From Acorus gramineus (Eukaryota; Streptophyta; Magnoliopsida; Acorales; Acoraceae): a stretch of DNA of 64,000 nt. The stretch lies in contig CM060850.1 of assembly GCA_030737835.1 (NCBI GenBank), positions 20,118,216 through 20,182,215 on the forward strand, in the 5' to 3' direction. The notes under the pieces were generated by a model, which saw only the letters and a program-made list of their open reading frames with translations, was not told the DNA's origin and ran no database searches. Positions 22,383 to 34,495 of this stretch are shown here, piece after piece. Made by a program: the position numbers and the translations under genes. Within the stretch, counting starts at the first letter, position 1. The number at the start of each line of letters is the position of its first letter.

Positions 22383-25288
22383 GTGTGTCAACCTTACACC
22401 CCTTTTAGCCTATAAACACAAGTTCAAGTGATGCATGAGGAAAACCATTTAAAGGAGGAGAAGAAGAGGCATACATTGTTCACTCACACATACTCACAAA
22501 CGGGTGGTGTGCACACATACACAACACATAACGGATGAACATGGGCTTCTCTCCCTCATCCTCTTCACTTCCAAACACTCACAACAACAACCACAATGCG
22601 ATGGAGCCTCCACACATGCTCAAAGAAGGGGAAAGGAATACCCCGAGAGGGAGGACAAGAGGGAGGCCAAGCAAGTTCAAACACACATCCACCTCTTCTG
22701 AATCATCAATACATGCTCGCCTAGCCCCAAGCACTCCGTGCATACACTACACATACTGTTGAGCATAAGTGAGTACTCCATGCATGCACTCCGCGCGCTA
22801 CAAGCGGACTCGAGTATTCCAAGGACGTACTCCCTCCGCTTTCACGCTCGAAGCCTTTATGCTCTCCCCCGCAAGCATGAACCTCCCCACCCTCTTTGGG
22901 GAAGAAGAAGAGGGAGACCAAAAAAAAATGTTCAAACACACCCAACCTTTCTCACTTCATTTCTTTCTTTTGCTTTCCTCCTCATCATTTCCGTCCCGAG
23001 AAAGAGTGAGCGAAAAGAAGAAGTCGATTCCCAGGAGAAGAAAGAGTGAGAGCATTTAATTCATATAAAGTGGGTTGGTGGGGGGGGGGACAAGACCAAA
23101 TTGTCCCTGACCAGAAATTCTGGACGGGCTTTACTAGAACAGCCATAACTTCCACGATATAGCTCCGAATTGCACAATTCAAAATCCTTTGGAAAGCCAA
23201 GAAGATTATCTATAACTTTCATGTTTAAGCCACGATCACATAATCCCTCCAGCTATTCCGAAATGTGAGCTACACATTGAACAGGGCTGCTGCCAGAATT
23301 TTTCATCCCCAGGGTATACTTGGAAAAATACCCATAACTTTTACTACATGAATCCAGTTGATCTAATTCCACTTTTGTATGAAAGCTAACTCAAAACTGA
23401 GCATCTCATGATAAAATCATATTTAAACCACTTCATCTTGGATATTAACAAAATTAAATCCAAATACCAAATCAGAAATGCATAACTTCTAGGAGAAAAA
23501 TTATGTAGCCAAATTTTCAATCAGAGCACTCCAACTCCTGTAGGTAGCTAAAAGTCAAAATTTTAGCCACTCTGATAAAAAAAATAAGGCTCCAAATGAC
23601 ACAAGCATAACAATATCAACAATGTCTGTAAACCAAAAACATTATTAGAGACTCGAATACACAATCATTGTCCCTTGAGAGCCAAGTCTAGTCCAAATAA
23701 AATACAACAAGTGCAACACACACTATTTACAAATACAAGACTCTAGGACTTCTGACAGCCTGACACTTGCCATTCGCCAGACGGGACGCTCCCACGCACG
23801 CAAGACCACGCCACAGGGAGGAAGCTCCAGCTCCACGCCCAACCCTGCCCAAGCAAGAAAAAATAGTACGCGCGGGGTGAGCTACAAGCTCAGTGAGTGG
23901 CAAGAAGCCAACCACCGGTTCGAAACACCATAACCACCGGTTTGAAACACCGGTATAACATCGAATTCTCCTGAATTCTTATAAGTGCATCACACGGATG
24001 TAGGGTGGCAATCATATCGCTTGCGCTCTAACTAAATAAAATACAACCCGACAACAGGTCATACCCACTGTTATGCCTGTGTCATTTGGAGCCTTTTTTT
24101 TTTTTATCAGAGTCGCTAAAATTTTGGTTTTTAGTTACCTGCGGGAGTTGGAGTACTCTGATTGAAAATCTAACTGCATATTATGGGTTCTGGTACCGTT
24201 TTGTACTACCCATAAAAATTTCATCGAATTCCGGTAACGTTTTGAAAAATATAAAGTTCCGAACCATATCCGGGTTTTGAGAGTTCTTGGTTTGGTTGGT
24301 CGAATAGTGTTAGATATTTTGGTCAATATGGTGACCTTTGGTAACCTCACCCCCCCCCCCCCCTTGCTTAAGGTTTAAGCAATCTTTGGTTATTTTTTAG
24401 TGTTAGAGGGTGAGAATAGGCTTAAGCTCACGCCCTTTTCTTTCCTTCTCATCACCCCCCCCCCCCCCAAGTGAGAAAATCCCTCACTCTCTCCCTCTCG
24501 TCTCTCCCTCTCCCTCTCTGTTTTTGTGTGTGTGTTGTTAAAGAAGGAAAAGAAGAAGAAGAAGCACAAGAGAGAGTGCAAGAGGGTGAGTGTGTGTTGT
24601 TGTTGTTGTTGTTGTTTCTCTTCTCTCTATCTCTCTCTCATGCCCCCTTTACACACCTGTCTTCAGCCAAGAAGGGCATGAGGAGATGCTGATGAGGTGG
24701 TGGTAGTGGTTGTGGTGATTGAGGTGGTCGTGGGTGTGTCGAGAACCCCGCATCTCTCCATTTTCCTACCCCTCTTTTCGTAAGGCAGATCTCTGTCTTC
24801 TAAAGATCTCTGTGAAACTAGTATTTAGAGGCATATTTTTGGGATTTTGTCTTCACGTGATAGGATCCTTCATGTGTCTAGATTTTTATATATGAAATTT
24901 GGGGTCATTATGATATCTGTGTTGTAAGTTAGAACATGTTTTGCATGGCCTGTCCAGATTCGCGTGGGAATTGACCTGCTTCTGGAAATAATTTATTTCA
25001 GGCTTGTAGAGGCAAAACTAGGTTATAATGTCTGCATGGATTATGATCCTAGTATGTTAGAGAATGTGTATGATTTATTTCATAATTTGTAGATGTGTAT
25101 TCGGTGCTGTGGAGATCAAATAGTAGGGCTGGTTGCAACAGGTTTAAGCAGTTTTGCTCGATTGTGTGGCAAGGAGTTGTTATGCACGTTGTGGAAACTA
25201 TCAGGAGTTAGGGTCTTCATGAAGTAGACTTATATGTGTGTCAGGAGGTTCCATATTTTAGTTGAGCATCATTGGTTGTGTTTTGCAG

Positions 25289-25325
25289 CTTTCGTTGGCG
25301 GAACTCGCGATGAATGGGTCGTTAG
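25289..25325 (+). other. Putative 37-nt LTR microexon (element C, 5' LTR)
   Basis: The block is bounded by TTTTGCAG and GTGAGTAG and is the same length as in LTR1 despite strong sequence divergence (it opens CTTTCGTTGGCGG rather than ATCTTGTCGG). Confidence 0.5.
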
Positions 25326-25476
25326 GTGAGTAGTTCGATCCAACCCTTCGAGAAGCGTTGCATGAATGTAGTCGTGCGTCGCGCATCCGTTGGGAACCCT
25401 GATTATACTACCTATTTAGATAAGTAGTATGGTCATGTCTAACCCACAATATGCTAGATGTTTGCATGCGCTTTTC

Positions 25477-25968
25477 GGCCTAGTTTGGCATGGGGATAAG
25501 GAGTTAGGATAAGAAAAAAATTGAGTTAAATAATTTGTTATCCCATATGGCATAAAAAAATTGAAGATAAAGTATGGACAATTGTCCATATTTTTGAAAT
25601 AAAATATGGGGATAGTTTGTTCTGGGTAAAAGGTGGAACAGACTTTGTCCCAATTTTTTATCCCAATTTTGTAAAATTGGGATAACATTTATTACTACCA
25701 TTTCTAAGAAAATAAATGAAAAAAAAGAAGAATGTGCTCCACTAAACAATATTAATGCCCCATTAATAGGAAGGGTAGATTTGATATTTTTTAAAAAATT
25801 TGAAGTTATCCCATATTTGATCCAAATGCAAGATTGAGGATAAGAAAATAAAAAATGAGCATAATAAAAAATATTACCAAATGCAAATTTGGATAAAAAT
25901 AGTGGTTTTATTATCCCCATAAATTAGGTTAACTTATCATAAAAATTTATTCCTTTACCAAACTAGGC
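25477..25968. mobile_element. MITE with GCCTAGTTTGG terminal inverted repeats
   Basis: GCCTAGTTTGG (25478-25488) faces CCAAACTAGGC (25958-25968). The 3' LTR of the same element has the empty site at about 32438 (GCATGCCCCCTTCATG). TTTC occurs at both borders, of which TTC is in the empty site, giving a 3-4 bp duplication. Size and TIR are like Tourist/PIF-Harbinger MITEs, but the duplication is not the usual TWA. Reading frames here are fortuitous. Confidence 0.85.
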
Positions 25969-26935
25969 TTTCATGTATGGGCATGTGTGATGTGTGTTTA
26001 TATGAATGTATAGAATATGTATGCCATAGCTAGTCCCTATTTATAGTACTACTTCCCTATGTTAGTAATATCTAGCATGATTAAACCTGAGTTAATAACC
26101 GGGTGCATACTTAGTGTTCTCTAGTCATAAGACTAGAGGACGTTGCATGGTTGTTGCACCCATCTTGTTGGGGCAAAGCTATCACCAGCTTCCGAAGAGG
26201 ATGAGACTTTCCCACTCTCTCGCCCTCCCTCTTTGAGAAAATTGAGTAAGTAGATGTGGTTCCTACTTGACTCAGGTCCGCTTGGGATTATCGGCATGCA
26301 CTGGTTGGTGCGCGAGATCGCGCTTAACCTTTCCCTTTTAAGTTGGTGATATCCAACGCATGCTTAAGTTATACATTGTGTGCTTATATGATTAATGTGC
26401 CTCATATGCATGTGTCGTTAGGCCATGCCTTGTATGTGTGTTGCATGATTTATTGTTTATGATGTATATTAATGTTAGGGAGTACCCTATAATTAATCAT
26501 ATGTTATCGCGCATGTTAAAACTATTTAGTCCTATTTGAAATAGGCATGGGTATGACCCGTTGTCAGGTTGTACCTCATTAGTTAGAGCACAAGCGATGT
26601 AATTGCTACCCTGCATCTGTGTGATGCACTTGTTGGAATTCAGGAGAATTCGATGTTATACCGGTGTTTCGAACCGTTGGTAATGGTGTTTAAGTTAGGC
26701 CTACCCATCTTAGGCGAGTGTATGAACCGCCCATTGGGTTATGCCTTGGGCTTATTTTTGGTGCGAGAGTCGAGGTAACTCCTTGCGTCCGAGCAACGCA
26801 TCTGTGTGAAAGTTCATATGTATTCGATAGCATCGGTAGGCGATTATCGAGAGTAGTTGTTTTTCCATTGGGTTTGCTTTGCGAAGATGGAGTGTTTCCT
26901 CCCAATATCGTTCGTGTTGAAGCGGCCCAGGTTGT

Positions 26936-27385
26936 AGCTGTCTTTACAAAGGGCCCCCATCCGTTGGTACTATCGATGCATGCGGCAAGATGTGCTGATC
27001 ATAGGGGCAGACCACGTAGAGGCTACCCGGGAGAGGGCTAACAAATGATATTGCGAGTGTGGAATCATTCTCCCCTTCGTCGAATCTGTGTTGATGCTGC
27101 CCAACGTTGTAGCTATCCTGACAGAGGCCCCCCACTTGTAGGTACTACCAATGCATGCGGCAAGATGTGCTGATCATGGGGGTAGACCAGGTAGAGGCTA
27201 CCCGGGAGAGGGCTAACGAATGATATTGTGAGCATGGAATCATTCTCCCCTACTTCGAATCTGTGTCGATGCTACCCAACGTTGTAGCTGTCCTGACAGA
27301 GGGACCCCACCTGTAGGTACTATCGATGCATGCGACAAGATGTATTGATCATGGGGGTATACCAGGTAGAGGCTACTCGGGAGAG
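26936..27385 (+). repeat. Three ~180 bp tandem units in the C 5' LTR
   Basis: Each unit contains CTGACAGAGG(G)CCCCCA or a close variant, GGTACTA(C/T)C(G/A)ATGCATG, TGATCATGGGG and CAGGTAGAGGCTAC. Starts at about 26936, 27117 and 27295. The 3' LTR has two units (about 39957 and 40133). Confidence 0.85.
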
Positions 27386-28227
27386 GGTTACCAGATGATG
27401 AAGGGTGTAGAGGAAGCAGTTTTATCCCAAAAGTCACTAGGATCACCCCTATAGGGGCGAGGGTGAGGGTAAGTTGAGTCACGTCGTCACGTAACTCTTA
27501 TACCCATCGAGTATACTCTAGGTATGATACTCCTAACGCGTGAGGTATCGAAGTATATCTCTACCTGGTAGCGGATGAACTCATTGTATATGTTATCCAG
27601 TAACACCATGTGTTATGGTTAACAGTTGTTCCTCCCCGAGTGTCCCAAGAGTCTCCCTCTGGGAGTGAGCGCGAGGGTGAGGTTAGTCACGCCGCCACGT
27701 GACCTTGTTATCCATTGGGTTCCCACCCATGTTTTCCTTGAAAGGAAATTGCCTTAGTATTGAATTGTTGTTATGGTGCTTGACTTCTTGCCACTCACTA
27801 AGCTTGTAGCTCACCCCTCTCGTACTGGTTTCTTCGACAGGGGCGGTGTTGGGCGTGGAGCTGGAGCTTCTCTGTGGCATGGTCTTGCATGCGTGGGAGC
27901 GTCCCGTCTAGCGAATGGCGAGTGTGAGGTTGTCAGCAGTCCTAGAGTCTTGTATTTGTAATAGTGCGTGTTGCACTGGTTGTATTTTATTTGGACTAGA
28001 CTTGCCTCTCACAGGACAGAGATTGTGTATTTGAGTCTGTAATAATGTTTTTGGTTTACAGACATTGTTGATATTTTATGCTTCTGCTTTTTAGTTAGCT
28101 ATCATTTATCTTTGCCTTGCCACCTTGTGTGTTGTTGTTGGAGTCCTTGTTGACCTCAGGTATTGATAGCTGATATTATATATATTGCTACGTCTCGGGG
28201 ACGGACGCCTTGGGGTGTGACAAAAGT

Positions 28228-28239
28228 TGGTATCAGAGC
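28228..28239 (+). other. Primer-binding site of element C (tRNA-iMet)
   Basis: TGGTATCAGAGC, five bases (AAAGT) after the 5' LTR terminus, identical to the Tekay element. Confidence 0.93.
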
Positions 28240-28335
28240 CTGGTCCTGTCAGAGCCTAAGTCAAGTCGTATAGATGAGTCGTAGGATTTTCATCCGAGTA
28301 CTCTGGTTTAGTAGTTTATCTTAGGTTGCTGACAT

Positions 28336-28800
28336 GCCTCCTCGCATCCGTGGTCATGGACGTGGCCACCCCAGGACCCCCCTTAAGTTGTTGACTGGGT
28401 CGATAGAACAGGGTCAGTTGTTGAGTCCCTTGTTGTGGGACTAAGGTTTGGGCAGGAGATTGCAGCCCAGTAGTATGATAGTGATATATTGGTTGCAATT
28501 TCTAAGGTATGAGTCGTGTCTCGATAATGGACCTTCGTTCCCATGCATCGGTATTGCTGGTAACCATGGAGTTCACGTATGGCACCGGCTTCTAGTTTTG
28601 AGGATGTGGCATTTTTATCATTAGTGGGTTATGTCTTCTTCTGTTTTTCTGCTCGGGATAAAAGGGGCCTTGCAAGGTCATCATTGAGACCCGAGCTGGG
28701 GTGCTTCGTGTTCCTTGTTTGGTTGTTGGGATATATCCTTTATCGGGACCTCATGTTGCTATCCCTAAGGGGTTCTTTTCCCTAGTCAGGGAATATTTGA
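28336..28800 (+). pseudogene. Gag-start relic of element C
   Basis: After the primer-binding site an ATG opens MPPRIRGHGRGHPRTPLK, like the Tekay gag start (MPPRKRIHERG), but the frame stops at LLWD-stop and does not recover recognisable gag. The following DNA is collinear with the minus-strand relic at 7160-7600 (CAGTAGTATGATAGTG, TGGTAACCATGGAG, GAGGATGTGGCA), so both derive from one degenerate ancestor. Confidence 0.65.
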
Positions 28801-28974
28801 TACATCTAGTTGATGATTGCCTTTCCCTCTCACTTGGAAGGTGCTGTAGCGAGTGGTGATGCGTACGATCGGGATTGGGTGCGTCCTCTTGTAGCTCATG
28901 GGTGATCGCTTATGGAGTGGGTTCCATAGCAACATCTGGAGTCACTTTGATATATCATCGTGCGTTCAAGCTGC

Positions 28975-29215
28975 CCGGTGTAGTAGAGTCCGATGAGGTG
29001 CTCCCAGGTACTACTCATGACACGTGTTGGTGTGCCCATACGGCCGAGGTAGTGGACGTGGGAGGCTACCCGGTAAGGGCCAGAGCCCTGTGAGGTGCTC
29101 CCAAGTACTATCCAGGATGCTTGTTGGTGTACCCATATGGCAGAGATAGTGGACATGGGAGGCTACCAGGTAGAGGCCACTCCAAAAGAGTGCTACCAGA
29201 TGATGTCGAGAGCGT
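28975..29215 (+). repeat. LTR-derived segment, partly duplicated, in the interior of C
   Basis: Two imperfect units with GAGGTGCTCCCA(G/A)GTACTA, TGTTGGTGT(G/A)CCCATA, and GGGAGGCTACC match the Tekay LTR read in its sense direction (reverse complement of about 8260-8400). The position between gag and RT relics is the same as in the copy at 6870-7040. Confidence 0.65.
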
Positions 29216-29584
29216 GGACTCCCCGTGATGAATCTGCCCAATGAGTGCAGGATGCTAGAGTTCCAATGGTTATTGTTGGGTGACCTATTTGTGGCAGTAT
29301 GTGAAGCACAGTTTTTGATATTGTCGCGTTTTTCCCCCACTTTGGTTGCAAATGAGGAGATACGATGCAGGCGTTTGTGATGGGACTCAACCACCGGATC
29401 GGGTAGACGATGTCGCACAGGTATTGTCAGGGTTCGACGACCTCCTGTTGCGCGTAAGTGCAGTCGAGCAGCTTACCCAACGTGTCAGGGTCATCATGAG
29501 CGCCAACCATGCTCGAGTACCAAAATCTGGACTTAATTGTCCGAAGAATTGTTCTGATCTCCCCATGGAGGTTGAAGATCAGGT

Positions 29585-29790
29585 ACCCTTTTGCCATGAA
29601 CTGATGATCTATTTGACAAGCTCTGGGAGCGAGTGTCTTCTCTTAAATCGATCTTCGCGCAGGGTACCAGAAATTGGGGATCCGGGAGTTGGACATCCCG
29701 TAGATTGCCTTTCGTGACTGTTTCGGGCACTACGAGTTTTAAGTATTGCCGTCAGGGTTGACGAATGTGCTGGATGCCTTCGGGGATGCC
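29585..29790 (+). pseudogene. RT fragment of element C
   Basis: DNA encodes, with frame breaks, the block LMIYLTSSGSECLLLNRSS then motifs equivalent to [11 protein letters not shown] and HYEFLVLPSGLTNVL, i.e. only the N-terminal palm of RT. Sequence then passes directly to DNA preceding the integrase core. The FIDD box, RNase H and integrase zinc finger are missing. Confidence 0.75.
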
Positions 29791-29889
29791 TTCGGTTGAG
29801 GTAGTCTGCGTTGAGATTGCTAGTGGCGCGATGTAAAAGCGATATGGGTAACTTTGTTTCTCCATGTTGGCATGCCCTCAGGTAAAGTT

Positions 29890-30914
29890 TGAGAATCACC
29901 ACCGCGTTGGAATGCGTCAGTCCATCGAGATTCCTCAGTGGACGTGGGGGTGAGTTATCATGGATTTCGTTGCGGGCTCACTAAAGTCACGTTCGGGTCG
30001 CGACGCTGTCTAGGTGATCATTGACCGACTGACTAAGTCCGCACCTTCCTCCGTATCCGACCAACTGAGTCTCTAGATGCCTTGATGCCGGTATTCGCCT
30101 TTGTGATGGTTCGTCTTCATGGCACTCCGGTCGGCGCTATTTCCGGTTCAGACGCGAGGGTTACTTAGAGGTTTTGGCGTGAGCCTCCGTTTAAGTGCAG
30201 CGTTTCATCACCGATGGACAGCCAGGCAAAGAGGACGATTTAGACCTTAGAGGACATGCTAAGTGTCTGCGTGCTCGATTGTGGGGCAGTTGGAGAGGCA
30301 TCATCCATTTGGTAGGTTTTGCCTACAACAACGACTGTCATTTGAGCATCTAGATGGAACTGTAAAAAGGCACTCTACGAGCGCAGTTGTATACCTCCCT
30401 CGTGTTGGGACGGTTGGAGAGCGCCAGTTGGAGGGGCCAGAAGTTAATTAAATTGACCTTGCGGTGGCCAAGATGGTTCGTGTGTGCATTCGCACCTCCC
30501 GGAACCGTCAAAAGGGCTAGCCAGATCATTGTCGCCAGAAGCTTTCCTTCAGTTTTGGCAATCATGTATTCATGAAGGTGTCCCAGTTTAAGGGTATCCT
30601 CTGTTTCGACGTTCGGGGCAAGCTGAGTTGGCCTTCATCGGACCGATTCTCGTCCTTGAGTGGATTGGGAGGTGGCTTGTCATGTAGCCTTCCCCACCCA
30701 GCTGACTCATGCCTATGACATCTTCCTTGTCTCAAAGCTGAGGCGTTATGTCCACGATCCTGCTCATGTCATTCCGTTCGACCGCCTCATCCTCGAGTTG
30801 TATTTGTCGTTCGTGGAGCAGTGGATCGAGGTCAAGGACCAACGTGAGAAGAGGCTAAGTCAGGTGCATAGTTTGAGCACTAAGGCCGTTTCTTTGATTA
30901 AAGTGTGTCGGTAA
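29890..30914 (+). pseudogene. Integrase core, C-terminus and chromodomain relics of element C
   Basis: SIEIPQWTW, IMDF and IIDRLTKSA mark the start of the core (29900-30050). Later blocks match the LEDML region, the PSCWDGWRAPVGG region (shifted frame), and WEVACHVAFPTQLTHAYDIF, LRRYVHDPAHVIPFDRL with QWIEVKDQREKRL (30660-30914), the last being the start of the chromodomain. Stops and frameshifts are numerous. The order and breaks parallel 5266-6240 on the minus strand. Confidence 0.78.
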
Positions 30915-31021
30915 GAACAGTCAGGTGCATAGACCACTTGGGAGCAAAAAGTCAATGTGTGATACTGGCTATGTTCGGTCTTTCCTTTGGGTTTCCTTAA
31001 ATTTCGAAGACTAAATTTCCT

Positions 31022-31034
31022 AAGAGGGGGAGAA
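31022..31034 (+). other. Polypurine tract of element C
   Basis: AAGAGGGGGAGAA immediately precedes the 3' LTR start TGTTATGCC, the expected site for plus-strand priming. Confidence 0.88.
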
Positions 31035-33201
31035 TGTTATGCCTGTGTCATTTGGAGCCTTATTTTTTTCAATTGGAGTCGCTAAAATTTTGTTTTTTAG
31101 CGACCTACAAGAGTTTGAGTACTCTGATTGAAAATCTAATTGCATATTATGGGTCCTGGTACCGTTTTGTACTACCCATAAAAATTTCATAGAATTCCGG
31201 TAACGTTTTGAAAACTATACAGTTCCGAACCATATCCGGGTTTTGAGAGTTCCTGGTTTGGTTGGTCGAATAGTGTTAGATATTTTGGTTAATATAGTGA
31301 CCTTTGGTAACCTCACCCCCCCCCCCTTGCTTAAAGGTTATTTTTGAGTGTTAGAGGGTGAGAATAGGCTTAAGCTCACCCTCTTTTCTTTCCTTCTCAT
31401 CACCCCCCCGCCCCCCATATGAGAAAATCTCTCTGTCTCACTCTCGTCTCTCCCTCTCCCTCACTATTTTTTTTTGTGTGTGTGTGTTGTTAAAGAAGGA
31501 AAGAAGAAGAAGAAGAAGCACAAGAGAGAGTGAAAAAGGGTGAGTGTGTGTGTTGTTGTTGTTGTTGTTGTTGTTGTTTCTCTTCTCTCTATCTCCATCA
31601 CATTCCCCCTTTACACCCCTGTTTTCAGCCAAGAAGGGCTTGAGGAGATGCTGATGAGGTGGTGGTAGTGGTGGTGGTGGTTGAGGTGGTCGTGGGTGTG
31701 TCGAGAACCCCGCATCTCCCCATTTCCTTCCCCCTCTTTTGGTAAGGCAGATCTCTGTCTTGTAAAGATATCTGTGAAACTAGTATTTAGAGGAATATTT
31801 TTGGGATTGTGTCCGCATGTCATATGATCCTCCATGTGTCTAGGTAGTATATATGAAATTTGGGGTCATTATGATATCTGTGTTGTAAGTTAGAACCTGT
31901 TTTGCATGGCCTGTCTAGATTTGCGTGAGAATTGACCTGCTTTTGGAAATAATTTATTTCGGGCTTGTAGAGGCAAATATAGGTTATAATGTCTGCATAG
32001 ATTATGATCCTACAATGCTAGAGAATGTGTATGATTTATTTCATAATTTTTGGATGTGTATTCGGTGCTGTGGAGATCAAATAGTAGGCTGGTTGCAGCA
32101 GGTTTAGCAGTTTTGGTCGATTGTGTGTCAAGGAGTTGTTATGCATGTTATGGAAACTATCAGGAGTTAAGGTCTTCATGAAGTAGACTTATATGTGTGT
32201 CAGGAGGTTCCATATTTTAATTGAGCATCATTGGTTGAGTTTTGTAGCTTTCGTTGCCAGAACTCGCGATGAATGGGTTGTTAGGGGAGTGGTTCGATCC
32301 AACCCTTCGGGAAGTGTTGGATGCACGTAGTCATGCGTCGCGCATCCGTTGGGTACCCTAATTATACTACCTATTTAGATAAGTAGAATGGTCATGGCTA
32401 ACCCCCAATATGCTAGATGTTTGCATGCCCCCTTCATGTATGGGCATGTGTGATGTGTGTTTATATGAATGTACAGAATATGTATGCCTTAGATAGTTCC
32501 TATTTATAGTACTATCTCCCTATGTTAGTAATATCTAACATGACTAAACCTGGGTTAATAACCGGGTGCATACTTAGTGTTCCCTAGTCATAAGACTAGA
32601 GGACGTGGCATGGTTGTTGCACCCATTTTGTTGGGGCAAAGCTATGACAAGCTTCTGAAGAGGATGAGACTTTCCCTCTCTCTCACCCTCCCTCTTTGCG
32701 GAAACTGAGTAAGTAGATGTGGTTCCTACTTGACTCAGGTCCGCTTGGGATTATCGGCATGCACCGGTCGGTGCGCGAGATCGCGCCTAACAATTCCCTT
32801 TTAAGTTGGTGATATCCTACGCACGCTTAAGTTATACCTTGTGTGCTTATGTGATTAATGTAACTCATATGCATGTGTAGTTAGGCCATGCCTTATATGT
32901 GTGTTGCATAATTTATTGTTTATGATGTATATTCATGTTAGGGAGTACCCTATAATTATGTTATCGCGCATGTTAAAACTATTTAGGCCTATCTGAAATA
33001 GGCGTGGGTACGACCCGCTGTCGGGTTGTACCTCATTAGTTAGAGCGTAAGCGATGTAATTGCCACCCTGCATCCGTGTGATGCACTTGTTGGAATTTAG
33101 GAGAATTCGATGTCTACCAGTGTTTCGAACCGGTGGTTATGGTGTTTAAGCTAGGCCTACCCATGTTAGGCGAGTTTATGAACCGCCCATTGGGTTATGC
33201 C
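31035..33201 (+). repeat. 3' LTR of element C, first part
   Basis: Collinear with 24069-26735 apart from the MITE. It carries the leader signals (GGGTGAGTGTG donor near 31540, TGTTTTCAG acceptor near 31628). It is interrupted at 33201 by LTR D, flanked by ATGCC (33197-33201 and 39761-39765), and continues at 39761. Confidence 0.9.
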
Positions 33202-34457
33202 TGTTATGTATGTGTCATTTTGAGCCTATGGTCTTAATTGTGGAAATTTTGGCCATTTCTTTTTCGATCGGAGTCGTTAAAATTTTACCTTTTAACAATC
33301 TGCGTGAGTTTGAGTACTCTGATTGAAAATCTAACTGCATATTATGGTTCCTGGTACCATTTGGTACTGCCACAGAAATTTAATTGAGTTCTGGTTGCGT
33401 TTTAAGAAATTATGCAGTTCTGAATCGTATCCGGGTTTTGGTCGATACTGGATTGTCAAAGGATGACTTGGACCAAGTCAATGAAGACCTTGACTAGTCA
33501 AAGGTGACTTTTGACTAGTCAAGGGGTTTTGTTTTTTTCTTTGGTTGAGTTGACATGGTTCTCTCTTTCTCTTTTTCTCTCCCTCTCTCTCTCCCCCCTT
33601 TGAGAAAAAAAGAAAGCCATCCGACCCTCATTTTGTTTGCTCCCCTTTGTTGCTTTCCCTTTGTTGTGTGAGAAGGAAAGGAAGGAAAGGAAGAAGCACA
33701 AGAAGGAAGTGCAAGAAAGAAAGGTTGGTGTGTGTGTGTGCATTCATGTAGTTGTTGTTGTTGATTCTCCTCTCCTTAGCTCCCTCTCATACCTTTTTCC
33801 CCTCCTTGTTTTCAGCCAAGGAAGGCATGGAGAGAGGCTAAGGAGGTTGTGGTTGTGGTGGTGGTGGTTAAGGTGACCGTGGGAGCATCGAGAGCCCCGC
33901 ATCTCCCTTTTCCCTCCCCCCTCTTTTGGTAAGTCATCTTCCTCTCCTTTTCTGATTTTAATGGCTTTGGGGGTTGTTAAGGGGGTCTTGCATGCTAGTT
34001 AGTTGATTTAGGGTCAGTGGGGGGGGGGTTGTTGGAAAGGGGTTATAAGTGGCTGGGCCCGCATGCGGCTCTGTCCGCGCGCGTGCACGTGCAGACGGGC
34101 GCAGAGGCGGGGGGTTAGTCAGACGCGCAGTGCGAGCGGGTGGTGCGCGGGGCAGCGCGTCTGGGCGCCAGCAGGCCCAGGGGCACGTGCACGGGTGTGT
34201 ACACGTGCAGGGCCGCACGTGTGGCTGCCCAGGGGCTCGGGTAGGTGCTGGGGCACTCGGGCAAGCTTGCGTACGTGCGTGCTCGCATGCGTGCGAGCCC
34301 GTATGCGTGCATGTCTAAGTCTTTGGCATTTCTAGTTAAATTCTAAGTGTTTTAATGTGATTTTACTCACCAAATTGGATACCCTTGCCTTGTATATCTC
34401 ATCGGATGGAATGCGCGAGGACCCGGGTTGCGGTGAGTGGTTCGATCCAACCCTTTG

Positions 34458-34495
34458 GGATGCGCTCGATGCACGTAGTCGTGCATCGCACATCC
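34458..34495 (+). other. Conserved LTR hairpin (LTR D copy)
   Basis: Same as the LTR1 hairpin except one lower-stem mismatch (GCACATCC arm). Confidence 0.65.

Larger units (their letters stand above)
19847..23612 (-). mobile_element. Solo LTR B, nested in LTR A
   Basis: It begins TGTCACGCCCCACGG and ends CAAGCATAACA. LTR A resumes immediately at 23613 (ATATCAACAATGTCTG), so the insertion boundary is sharp. The flanks ATTTA and ATATC match at three of five bases, fitting an old mutated duplication. It carries two CAGGTAGAGGCTAC-type units, the hairpin at 21945-21983 and a 62 bp tandem array in the position of leader intron 2. Confidence 0.78.
24069..28222 (+). repeat. 5' LTR of element C
   Basis: It starts TGTTATGCCTGTGTCATTTG and ends GGGGTGTGACA. 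Leader signals are clear: AGAGGGTGAGTG donor (24586), GTCTTCAG acceptor (24665-24666), exon 24667-24779, CGTAAGG donor (24780), TTTTGCAG acceptor (25287-25288), 37-nt microexon 25289-25325, AGGTGAGTAG donor, and TTTCTTCGACAG acceptor ending at 27840. Intron 2 (24780-25288) is AT-rich and unrelated to the CG-rich intron 2 of LTR1. Three ~180 bp units occur at 26936, 27117 and 27295. Confidence 0.9.

Noticed and set aside
19842-23617. Clean target duplication for LTR B
   Set aside because: ATTTA and ATATC match at three of five bases, too weak to claim on their own.
24349-24364. Poly-C runs (also near 24456, 31316 and 51001) as functional elements
   Set aside because: Homopolymer length is prone to sequencing and slippage error; no constant length or flanking motif beyond the LTR context.
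25504-25920. 138-residue minus-strand frame
   Set aside because: Lies wholly inside the MITE at 25477-25968; no domain.
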